Assembly: GCF_028649455.1 (NCBI RefSeq)
Contig: NZ_JAQSIO010000003.1
Location: 1-64,000 of the forward strand
Reading direction: 5' to 3'
DNA: 64,000 bases
DNA from: Curvibacter microcysteis
Lineage (GTDB): Bacteria; Pseudomonadota; Gammaproteobacteria; Burkholderiales; Burkholderiaceae_C
Positions 57,035 through 64,000 of the stretch are shown piece after piece. Numbering within the stretch: position 1 is the stretch's first letter; every line of letters begins with the position of its first letter. Under the pieces are notes generated by a model. That model was not told the origin of the DNA. It worked only from the letters and a program-made list of their open reading frames with translations, and searched no databases. The position numbers and the translations under genes were made by a program.

Positions 57035-57730
57035 TCAAGCGGTGGTGTTGGCGCCCGTCAACTGGGTCAGCAAGCGCTGGGCTGCGGCTTCCGAAGAGCC
57101 GGGGTTCTGGCCCGTGATCAGCAGCTCATCGGCCACCACATAAGAGCCCCAATCGGCGCCCTTGGAGTAGCGGCCGCCCTTGGCGATCAGCATGTCTTCG
57201 ACCAGGAAGGGCACCACGTCGGTGAGCTCGACGGCGGCCTCTTCGGTGTTGGTGAAGCCGGTGACCTGCTTGCCTTCCACCAGGGGGCGGCCGTTGGGGG
57301 CCTTGACGTCACGCAGCACGCCGGGGGCGTGGCAGACCAGGGCCACGGGTTTGTCGGCAGCGACAAAGGACTCGATCAGTGCCACCGAGTGCGGGTCGGC
57401 CACCAGGTCCCACAACGGGCCATGGCCACCAGGGTAGAAGACGGCGTCGAAGTCGGCTTGCGAGACGCTGTCCAGGCGGACCGTGCTGGCCAGTTGGGCC
57501 ATGGCGTCGGCGTCTTTTTCAAAGCGGCGCGTCAGCTCGGTCTGGAACATGGGTTCGTTGCTCTTGGGGTCCAGCGGCGGTTGGCCGCCCAGGGGCGAGG
57601 CCAGCACGATGTGGGCGCCGGCGTCTTTGAAGACGTAGTAGGGGGCGGCCAGCTCTTCGAGCCAGAAGCCCGTCTTCAGGCCGGTGTTGCCGAGTTGGTC
57701 GTGGGAGGTGAGGACCATCAAAACGTTCAT
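57035..57730 (-). CDS. DJ-1/PfpI-family protein (Hsp31/glyoxalase III-like)
   Basis: The 231-residue class I glutamine amidotransferase-like protein has the nucleophile elbow ALVCHAPGVL with Cys at about residue 132, preceded by the Glu-containing FYPGGHGPLWDL. The N-terminus MNVLMVLTSHDQLGNTGLKTG and the length match the Hsp31-like branch, some of which convert methylglyoxal to lactate without glutathione. It lies downstream of a NemR-like regulator with a matching operator dyad before its start, fitting a role in electrophile defence. Confidence 0.9.
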   Translation of the reverse strand: MNVLMVLTSHDQLGNTGLKTGFWLEELAAPYYVFKDAGAHIVLASPLGGQPPLDPKSNEPMFQTELTRRFEKDADAMAQLASTVRLDSVSQADFDAVFYPGGHGPLWDLVADPHSVALIESFVAADKPVALVCHAPGVLRDVKAPNGRPLVEGKQVTGFTNTEEAAVELTDVVPFLVEDMLIAKGGRYSKGADWGSYVVADELLITGQNPGSSEAAAQRLLTQLTGANTTA

Positions 57731-57768
57731 TGCATTCTCCAGTGGGTGTCAAACATGAATCAAAAAAA

Positions 57769-57796
57769 TAGACCGGTCTACTAGTAAATCGGTCTG
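57769..57796. promoter_or_regulatory. NemR-type operator before the DJ-1 gene
   Basis: TAGACCGGTCTA (57769-57780) is a perfect palindrome. It forms the left half of a larger 28-bp dyad centred at 57782.5 on TACTAGTA, whose right half reads ATCGGTCTG. The site lies 39 bp before the DJ-1 start. The TAGAC/GTCTA arms match the site upstream of the regulator (58463-58477). Confidence 0.75.
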
Positions 57797-57834
57797 AAAA
57801 AGCACCTCGGGTGAGGTGCGGTGAGGGCCTGGTC

Positions 57835-58440
57835 TCAGCCAGGAATTTGCAAAAGTCGGTGGGTGCTGTTCAGGGCGGCGTCAAAGGGTTGGGGGCTGCG
57901 CTCGACCTTGGCCAGGATGCTGGCGCCAACCCAGAGTTGGTAAAGGCTCTCCGCCAGCTCAGCGGCGGGGGCTGGGCTGCTCAGGGACTGTTCCGCCTGG
58001 GCTTGTGCAATCGCGCCAGCCAAGCGGGAGATGATGCCCTGGGTGCCTTGCTTCATCGCGGCCCGCATGGCCTCCGACAGGTCGGCCACTTCAGCGCCCA
58101 GTTTCACAGCCAGGCACTTGCCTTGGCACTCGAGCACTGACTGGGTGTTCTTCCAGTCGTCAAAATAGGTCAGCAGGCGCTGGGCCCAAGTCAGGTCGGT
58201 GCGGCCCAGGGTGCAGTCGATTTCGGCCCAATAGGCGTCAAAGTACGCGAGCAGCAAGGCTTCGCCAAAGGCTTCTTTGGAACCAAAGTAATGGTAGAAC
58301 GAGCCTTTGGGCACACCGGCCGTGGTCAGGATCTCATTGATGCCCACCCCCGAGAAGCCCTTGTGGGCCATGATTTGTTGACCCACCGCCAGGATGTTGC
58401 GGCGCACGTCGGAGGTGTCTGGGAGGGCTAGGCTGGGCAT
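57835..58440 (-). CDS. TetR-family regulator, NemR-like
   Basis: The 201-residue repressor has the helix-turn-helix GVGINEILTTAGVPKGSFYHYFGSKE at about 31-56. The effector domain contains CQGKCLAVKLGAEVADLSEA, close to the E. coli NemR region whose Cys106 reacts with electrophiles and chlorine compounds; here Cys-109 would be the counterpart and Cys-105 a near neighbour. It is expected to repress itself and the DJ-1 gene from two matching dyads. The gene it faces on the other strand is the large lipid-biosynthesis protein. Confidence 0.88.
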   Translation of the reverse strand: MPSLALPDTSDVRRNILAVGQQIMAHKGFSGVGINEILTTAGVPKGSFYHYFGSKEAFGEALLLAYFDAYWAEIDCTLGRTDLTWAQRLLTYFDDWKNTQSVLECQGKCLAVKLGAEVADLSEAMRAAMKQGTQGIISRLAGAIAQAQAEQSLSSPAPAAELAESLYQLWVGASILAKVERSPQPFDAALNSTHRLLQIPG

Positions 58441-58462
58441 GGGGGCGAGTATAGCCTTGAAT

Positions 58463-58477
58463 TAGACCGGTCGTCTA
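58463..58477. promoter_or_regulatory. NemR-type operator in the divergent promoter region
   Basis: TAGACCGGTCGTCTA has TAGAC and GTCTA arms around a 5-bp centre, the pattern I recall for E. coli NemR. It lies 23 bp before the regulator's ATG and 160 bp before the start of the divergent multidomain gene. Confidence 0.75.
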
Positions 58478-58636
58478 CAACATTTTGAAGGGCCCCAAGA
58501 ACAGACTGGTGCGCTGCACAGCGGCGTCTGCGCCACAGTGCGGCCCGGTGTGTGCTGGGTCTCTAACGGTGGGCTGTCAGCCTCGCCTTACAGTCGGGGT
58601 CCCGCTCCGCCCGAGCTCCCTCCGCCTTTGCCCGCC

Positions 58637-61600
58637 GTGACCGACATCAAGACCTTGCAGACCTTCACCGAGGTGCTCCCCTGGCGTGCGCAGACCTGCC
58701 CGGACGACCTGGCCTACGCTTTCTACAGCGAAGACCTGTCGCAGCGGCAGGACCTGAGCTACCGCGAACTGCACCAGCGCGCGCTGGCGCTGGCGGGTCG
58801 CCTGGCCCGGGAGCACGCGCCGGGCGAGCGGGTGCTGATGCTGTTCGCGCCCGGTTTGTCGTTTGCCTTGGGTTTTTGGGCCTGTCTCTACGCGGGGCTG
58901 CTGCCCATGCCGGTCTACCCGCCGAACCGCCAGCAGCGCGCCGAGCGCTTGTTGGCCATCGCGCGCGACGCGCAGGCCAGCGGGGTGCTGACCACGGCTG
59001 CGCTGGCCCCCAAGTGCCAGGTGTGGCTGGACACGGCGCTGGCGCAACACGACTTTGCCCTGACGGTGGTGGACGAGGACATCGCCGAGGTCGACCCTGC
59101 ACCACCATCGCCGTCTGGGGCGCCCGGGGCCATCCGGGCCTTGCCGCACCGTGCGCGTCCCGAAGACCCGGTGTTCATCCAGTACACCTCGGGCTCCACC
59201 GGGGCGCCCAAGGGCGTGGTGGTCACCCAGCGCAGCCTGGTGCACAACCAGCATTCGATCACCGAAGGTTTTGCCTTGAGCCGGGCGTCCATCGGGGTCA
59301 GTTGGCTGCCCATGTACCACGACATGGGCTTGGTGGGCGGCTTGCTCAACCCGGTGTTCACGGGTTACCCCGTGCACTTGATGGAGCCCATGGCCTTCAT
59401 GCGGCGACCGGCCACCTGGCTGGACTTGCTGTCCGCCACCCGGGCCACCGTGAGTGGGGCGCCCGATTTCGCCTACGCCCTGTGCGTGCGCAAGCTCAGC
59501 GAGGCCGACTGCGCGGGTCTGGACTTGAGCGCCTGGACCTTGGCTTTCAGCGGTGCCGAGCCGGTGCGGGCCCGCACCCTGGCCGCCTTTGCCGACCGCT
59601 TTTCGCCGGTGGGCTTCCGGGCCCAGGCCTTTTGTCCCTGCTACGGCATGGCCGAAGCCACCTTGTTCATCAGCGCCCGGCGGGGTGGGGTGGCCTTGCC
59701 CGTGGCGTCGGACACGCACGCGCCAGCGCCTTCCGCACCTCTGGGGGCTGCCCAGTTGGCCTCAGCCGAGGTGGGCTCCGATGTCCGCCCGGATGGGGCG
59801 GCTTCGGCGCGCGCCTGGGTGAGCTGCGGTCAACCGGTGCAGGGCACCCAACTGATCACCGTGGACCCGGACACCCTGCGCCCCGTGCCGGAGGGGCAGG
59901 TGGGCGAGATCTGGGTCCGCGGCGACAGCGTGGCGGCGGGCTACTGGGCTCAGCCCGAGGCCAGCCAGGCCGCATTTGCGGCCCACACGGCCGACGGGCA
60001 AGGGCCTTTTTTGCGTACCGGCGACCTGGGGCTGCTGGCGCACGGCGAGCTGTGCGTCACGGGGCGGCTCAAGGACTTGATCATCCTGCGCGGGCGCAAC
60101 TGCTACCCCCATGACATCGAAGACCTCGTGCAGGCCTGCGACCACGCGCTCACGCCCCAGCGGGTGGCGGCTTTTTCCGCTGAACTCGATGGCGAGGAAA
60201 AGCTGGTTGTGGTGGCCGAGCTGACGCGCCAGGCCCTGCGCCAGTGCCAGTCCGAGAACGGCGTGGCGCTGGCCGATGCCGTGGTGGCCCGCATGCAGGC
60301 CGCGCTGGGCGAGGCCCTGGGCCTGAGCCTGGCGCAGGTGCTGCTGCTCAAGCCGGGCCACCTGCCGCTGACCTCGAGTGGCAAGGTCCGTCGGTCCACC
60401 TGCCGACAGGCCTGGCTGGACCAGCAGCTGGCGCCGGTGCACCAATGGCCTGCCGCAGCGGCCGCGCCCGGCCACCGCCTGCGTTGGCCAGACCCGCCCG
60501 AGGCCAGCCCAGGCGCCGCCCCCGCGCCGGCGGCGGCGGTGCCGGCCTTGGATGGCGCCGGCCCCCCGCAGCCCGGTGCCGTGCCGCGCCATGCACCGGA
60601 CTCCGCCCAGCGCGCTCAGGCGCTGATCGACTGGCTGCGCGGCTTTGCCAGCCGCCACCTGAACAGCGCCTTGATGGACGAGCGCCGCAGCCTGTCGCCC
60701 CATGTGGTGCTGGCGCTGGGCAACCAGGGCATCCTGGGCATGAGCATCCCCACCGAATGGGGTGGTTTGGGCCTGCGCGACGAGGACAGCCTGCGCGTCA
60801 TCCAGCAGCTCGGGGCCATCGACCTCAGCCTGGCCGCTTTTGTCGGCGTTCACCTCGCGCTGGGGGCTGGCCCCTTGCTGAGCCACGGCAGCCCCGCGCA
60901 GAAGGCGCAGTGGCTGCCCGCGCTGGCGTCGGGTCGCCAGCTGGCCGCCTTCGCCCTGACGGAGCCGGGCGCCGGCTCCAACCCGCGTCAGTTGCAGGCG
61001 CTGGCCCGCCCGACCGCCCTCGGCTGGTCCTTGACGGGGGAGAAATGCTGGATCGGCAACGCCGCCTGGTCGCAGGTGATCACCGTCTTCGCTCAGACCG
61101 AGGCCGGGCCAGGGGCCCCGTTGGGCATGTCGGCCTTTCTGGTGTCCGCCGACAACCCCGGGCTGCACATGGGCCCCGAGGCGCTGACCATGGGCATGCG
61201 CGGCATGGTGCAAAACGCCTTGTCCTTGCGCCAGGCGCCGCTGGCCGACGACGCCTTGCTGGGCATCGCCGGGCGGGGTTTTGAGGTCGCTCAGGCCGCC
61301 ATGTGCACCGGGCGCCTGGGCATTGCTGCGATGAGTGTGGGCGCCCTGCAGCGCTGTGCCCAACTGCTGCTGCGCTACGCCAGCGCGCGCACGGTCAACA
61401 CCGGGCGCTTGCTCGACAACCCCGTCACCCGCGAGCGCCTGCACTGGATCACCCAGGCCGCCACCGCCGTGTCGGCCTGGGTTCAGGCGCTGGCCCAGGC
61501 GCGCGACCAGGGCCAGGACTGGCCCGATGAGGCCTACGCCGTGGCCAAAATCGCCGGGCCCGAGTGCCTGGGCCAGGCGGTGGACTGGCTCATGCAGGGC

Positions 61601-64000
61601 CTGGGCGGGCGCGGTTACATCGAGAGCAATGGCGTGCCCCAGTTGCTGCGCGACGCGCGCTTGCTGCGCATTTTCGAGGGCCCGACCGAGACCCTGCAGA
61701 TGCACCTGGGCTTGTCGCTGATGCACCAGGCCGAGGGTTTGCTGAAACTGTTCGAGCAGTCACTCCAGGCCCCCCTGGCTGCCCAGCGCTTGCGCAGCTT
61801 GCGCGACCGGGGCCAGGCCTGGCTGGACGCTGCCGAGCCCGCGGCAGGCGGCCGGGCGGTGAGCACCCGCAGCCTGGCCTGGCACCTGGGGCGCATCGTG
61901 GTCTGGCTGGCGCTGGGGGCGGTGCTGGAGGGGCCACGGGGCCAGCTCGCGGGGGCGCCAGCCCGTTCGGCCCAGGCCTGGGCACGCCGTGAAGAAGACC
62001 GGCTCACCGGCGCCTTGGACGACGCACTGCGCCACACCCGCGAGGCCGGTGCGGCCGGGCTGGAGGCGCAGATCGAGGCCTTTGCCGAGGCCATCGGCGA
62101 CGTCCACCCCCGCTTGCCTGGCGAGGACCATGGGCGCGATCCGCTGCTGTTCCCGGGCGACGCAGTGGCGCCGTCCGCGCCGTCCACCCTGTGGGCGGCC
62201 CAGGCCCCGGGTCTCGGGCCTGAGGCTGCCGCTTCGCCCGCGCCGCCCCCGGCCGCCGAGCCCGGCGGGGACGCCCAGGCGCAGGCCCTGTGTGACTGGC
62301 TCTGCGCCTGGCTGGCGCGCGAGCTCAAAGTGCCCTTGGAACGGGTCGATCCGCAGCAGTCGCTGATGGCCAGCGGCCTGGATTCGCTCAGTGCCACCGA
62401 ATGTGCGCTGGCCTTGGAGGCCCACCTGGGCCGGCCGGTGTCGATGGACCTGTTCTGGGAGGCCGGGTCGGTGGCGGCCTTGGCGCAGTGCCTGTGCCAA
62501 GACCCGCTGGCCAAGACCGGGCCCGAGGCTGGGGCCGAGGTCGTGGTCCCAACGTCCGCCCCGGTCGCGCCCCCTTCCTCAGACCTGGCCACTGCCGGCC
62601 TGCTGGCTCGCGCCGAGGCCTCCGAGACCCCTGCAACGCCAGGGCGCTGGGGCCCCATGGCCGCAGGCCCCAGCCTGAGTGTGTTCTTTTTTGGTGGCGA
62701 GCAGGGGCGCCTGGACGCCGACCAGGCCTACGCCCTCATCATCGATTGCGCCCGGCTTGCAGACGAGGCGGGTTTCGAGGCGATCTGGACGCCGGAGCGC
62801 CACTTCCACGCCTTCGGCGGGCACTTTCCCAACCCCTCGGTGCTGGGGGCGGCGCTGGCTCGGGAGACCCGGCGCATCGACCTGCGTGCCGGCAGCGTGG
62901 TGCTGCCCTTGCACCACCCCGCCCGGGTGGCCGAGGAATGGGCGCTGGTGGACCGCCTGTCCGGGGGGCGCGCGGGCGTCGCCGTGACCCCTGGCTGGAG
63001 CCCCAAGGATTTTCTGCTGCAGCCCCAGGCCCATGCCGCGCGCTTTGAGGCCCTGCCCGAGCAGGTGGACCTGCTGCGCCGCCTGTGGTCGGGTGAGTCG
63101 GTTTCGTTTGTCGATGCCCACGGCCAGCCTGTGCAGACCCAGACTTACCCGCGCCCGGTGCAGCCCGAATTGCCCCTGTGGCTGACCTGCAACCGCCGGG
63201 TCGAGGGCTTTGCCCAGGCTGGCGCCCTGGGGGCGCGGGTGCTGACCGCGCTGTTGAGTCAAACCCTGGAGGAGCTGGCGCAGAAGATCGGGGTCTACCG
63301 CGAGGCGCTGCAAGCGCACGGCCATGCCCCTCAGCGGGGTCGCGTCACTTTGATGCTGCACACCTATGTGGCGGATGACCTGGCGCAGGCCCGGGAGGAC
63401 GTGCGCCAGCCGCTGACGGACTACCTGCGCAGTTCGGTCGATCTGTGGCAGCAGGGCAGCACCGACCTGGCCAGCCTCAGCGAGGCGGCGCGCGAGCAGC
63501 TGCTGTCCTTTGCCTTCGAGCGCTACCTGCAGCACAGTGCGCTGATCGGCCCGCCCGACCATTGCCAGCGCCTGATCGACCGGGTCCATGCGGCGGGGGT
63601 CGATGAAATTGCCTGTCTGCTCGACTTCGGCTTGGGCCCGGTGCAGATCAAGGCCAGCCTGCAGCGCCTGGCGGGTTTGCAGCGTGCGGTGCCGCTTGGA
63701 CAGCCCGCACCCGCACCCGCGGCGGCCCCCCTGAAAGCCGCGTTGGTGCCGGGCTGGGGACGGGTGTTGCACCAGCCCCCGCAGTCCCGGGGGCGGCTGA
63801 TTTGCTTCCCCGCCGCGGGCGAGGACGCCAGCATGTTCGAGGCCTGGCGCGCGGCCGGTGACCTGCCGTTTGAGATCCTGGCCCTGCAATGGCCCGATCA
63901 CCTGGACGAACTGGAGGCCTTGATGGCCGAGTTGATGCCCAGGCTGCAGCCCCTGTGCCAGGGCCCCTACGCGTTCTATGGCCACAGCTTGGGCGCCTGG
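58637..64000 (+). CDS. Multidomain FAAL-ACAD-ACP-luciferase-like monooxygenase-thioesterase protein, C-terminus cut
   Basis: The frame is open from GTG 58637 to the window end (1788 codons). Domains in order are: a fatty acyl-AMP ligase (1-600; YTSGSTGAPKGV at 183, YGMAEATLFISA, SSGKVRR near 580), with FAAL-type PMAFMRRPATWLDLLSATRA; an acyl-CoA dehydrogenase (655-1060; FEGPTETLQMHL with the putative Glu base); an acyl carrier protein (about 1215-1285; GLDSLSA with Ser-1250); a luciferase-like monooxygenase of MupA/Atu3671 type (about 1347-1685); and the start of a type II-like thioesterase (LICFPAAGEDASMF, GHSLGAW, Ser-1784). It would activate a fatty acid, load it on its carrier, oxidise it, and release or pass it on. 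No clear ribosome binding site precedes GTG; an in-frame TTG lies three codons earlier. Confidence 0.9.
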   Translation, partial: MTDIKTLQTFTEVLPWRAQTCPDDLAYAFYSEDLSQRQDLSYRELHQRALALAGRLAREHAPGERVLMLFAPGLSFALGFWACLYAGLLPMPVYPPNRQQRAERLLAIARDAQASGVLTTAALAPKCQVWLDTALAQHDFALTVVDEDIAEVDPAPPSPSGAPGAIRALPHRARPEDPVFIQYTSGSTGAPKGVVVTQRSLVHNQHSITEGFALSRASIGVSWLPMYHDMGLVGGLLNPVFTGYPVHLMEPMAFMRRPATWLDLLSATRATVSGAPDFAYALCVRKLSEADCAGLDLSAWTLAFSGAEPVRARTLAAFADRFSPVGFRAQAFCPCYGMAEATLFISARRGGVALPVASDTHAPAPSAPLGAAQLASAEVGSDVRPDGAASARAWVSCGQPVQGTQLITVDPDTLRPVPEGQVGEIWVRGDSVAAGYWAQPEASQAAFAAHTADGQGPFLRTGDLGLLAHGELCVTGRLKDLIILRGRNCYPHDIEDLVQACDHALTPQRVAAFSAELDGEEKLVVVAELTRQALRQCQSENGVALADAVVARMQAALGEALGLSLAQVLLLKPGHLPLTSSGKVRRSTCRQAWLDQQLAPVHQWPAAAAAPGHRLRWPDPPEASPGAAPAPAAAVPALDGAGPPQPGAVPRHAPDSAQRAQALIDWLRGFASRHLNSALMDERRSLSPHVVLALGNQGILGMSIPTEWGGLGLRDEDSLRVIQQLGAIDLSLAAFVGVHLALGAGPLLSHGSPAQKAQWLPALASGRQLAAFALTEPGAGSNPRQLQALARPTALGWSLTGEKCWIGNAAWSQVITVFAQTEAGPGAPLGMSAFLVSADNPGLHMGPEALTMGMRGMVQNALSLRQAPLADDALLGIAGRGFEVAQAAMCTGRLGIAAMSVGALQRCAQLLLRYASARTVNTGRLLDNPVTRERLHWITQAATAVSAWVQALAQARDQGQDWPDEAYAVAKIAGPECLGQAVDWLMQGLGGRGYIESNGVPQLLRDARLLRIFEGPTETLQMHLGLSLMHQAEGLLKLFEQSLQAPLAAQRLRSLRDRGQAWLDAAEPAAGGRAVSTRSLAWHLGRIVVWLALGAVLEGPRGQLAGAPARSAQAWARREEDRLTGALDDALRHTREAGAAGLEAQIEAFAEAIGDVHPRLPGEDHGRDPLLFPGDAVAPSAPSTLWAAQAPGLGPEAAASPAPPPAAEPGGDAQAQALCDWLCAWLARELKVPLERVDPQQSLMASGLDSLSATECALALEAHLGRPVSMDLFWEAGSVAALAQCLCQDPLAKTGPEAGAEVVVPTSAPVAPPSSDLATAGLLARAEASETPATPGRWGPMAAGPSLSVFFFGGEQGRLDADQAYALIIDCARLADEAGFEAIWTPERHFHAFGGHFPNPSVLGAALARETRRIDLRAGSVVLPLHHPARVAEEWALVDRLSGGRAGVAVTPGWSPKDFLLQPQAHAARFEALPEQVDLLRRLWSGESVSFVDAHGQPVQTQTYPRPVQPELPLWLTCNRRVEGFAQAGALGARVLTALLSQTLEELAQKIGVYREALQAHGHAPQRGRVTLMLHTYVADDLAQAREDVRQPLTDYLRSSVDLWQQGSTDLASLSEAAREQLLSFAFERYLQHSALIGPPDHCQRLIDRVHAAGVDEIACLLDFGLGPVQIKASLQRLAGLQRAVPLGQPAPAPAAAPLKAALVPGWGRVLHQPPQSRGRLICFPAAGEDASMFEAWRAAGDLPFEILALQWPDHLDELEALMAELMPRLQPLCQGPYAFYGHSLGAW

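Noticed and set aside
59762-61726. Minus-strand open frame of 654 codons
   Set aside because: It is antisense to the FAAL and ACAD domains and has a shadow composition rich in Gln, Gly, His and Arg.

Overview
The window is about 64 kb of GC-rich chromosome with tightly packed genes on both strands. Housekeeping genes (glnS, cysS, gshA, lysC, accA, tilS, lpxH, aroQ), class-I proteobacterial gshA, Bug/TctC and dct systems, two chemoreceptors, an IPTL-CTERM type sorting tail and a PtxS-type operator point to a betaproteobacterium of the order Burkholderiales, most likely Comamonadaceae-like. No insertion sequence, integrase, phage gene or CRISPR array was seen; apart from one open-ended biosynthetic gene the window looks like core chromosome.

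Layout. 1-3.6 kb: truncated chemoreceptor, secreted esterase, PrmC-like methyltransferase. 3.7-11.05 kb: a ptxS/kgu-like 2-ketogluconate locus with a LacI regulator, three operator palindromes, a four-gene ABC transporter of the polar amino acid class, a KguE-like isomerase, a KguK-like kinase and a KguD-like reductase. 11-20 kb: a degenerate GGDEF protein, an acyltransferase-3 membrane protein, an ArsR unit, an SDR dehydrogenase, an AIM24-type protein, gshA and a YlqF-type GTPase. 20-27 kb: glnS, a Tyr/Pro-repeat protein, aroQ, alpha/beta hydrolases, and a LysR/ring-cleavage dioxygenase/carboxylesterase unit. 27-32.3 kb (minus strand): mtfA, lpxH, two cyclophilins, an L,D-transpeptidase and a TPR protein that both end in an NTF2-like domain. 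32.4-40.3 kb: cysS, an AlkA-type glycosylase, accA, a dCache chemoreceptor, tilS, lysC and tRNA-Ser(GCU). 40.7-48.7 kb: a lipoprotein gamma-glutamyltransferase, an S30AE-like protein, NhaR-type regulator, Alx/TerC protein, Tim44-like protein and two orphan periplasmic binding proteins. 49-57 kb: a 996-residue surface-type protein with an IPTL-CTERM tail, then dctA-dctB-dctD with a sigma-54 promoter and two upstream dyads. 57-58.5 kb: a DJ-1/PfpI protein and a NemR-like TetR regulator with matching operators. 58.6-64 kb: a multidomain FAAL-ACAD-ACP-luciferase-like monooxygenase-thioesterase protein that runs off the end.

Genes that work together. The kgu-like genes should import 2-ketogluconate and convert it to 6-phosphogluconate under PtxS control, with an ABC transporter in the place of the usual KguT permease. 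DctB/DctD should sense C4-dicarboxylates and activate dctA through sigma-54. The NemR-like/DJ-1 pair looks like a reactive-electrophile response. The multidomain protein at the right edge is the likely start of a lipid or lipopeptide biosynthetic cluster and is the least conventional item here.
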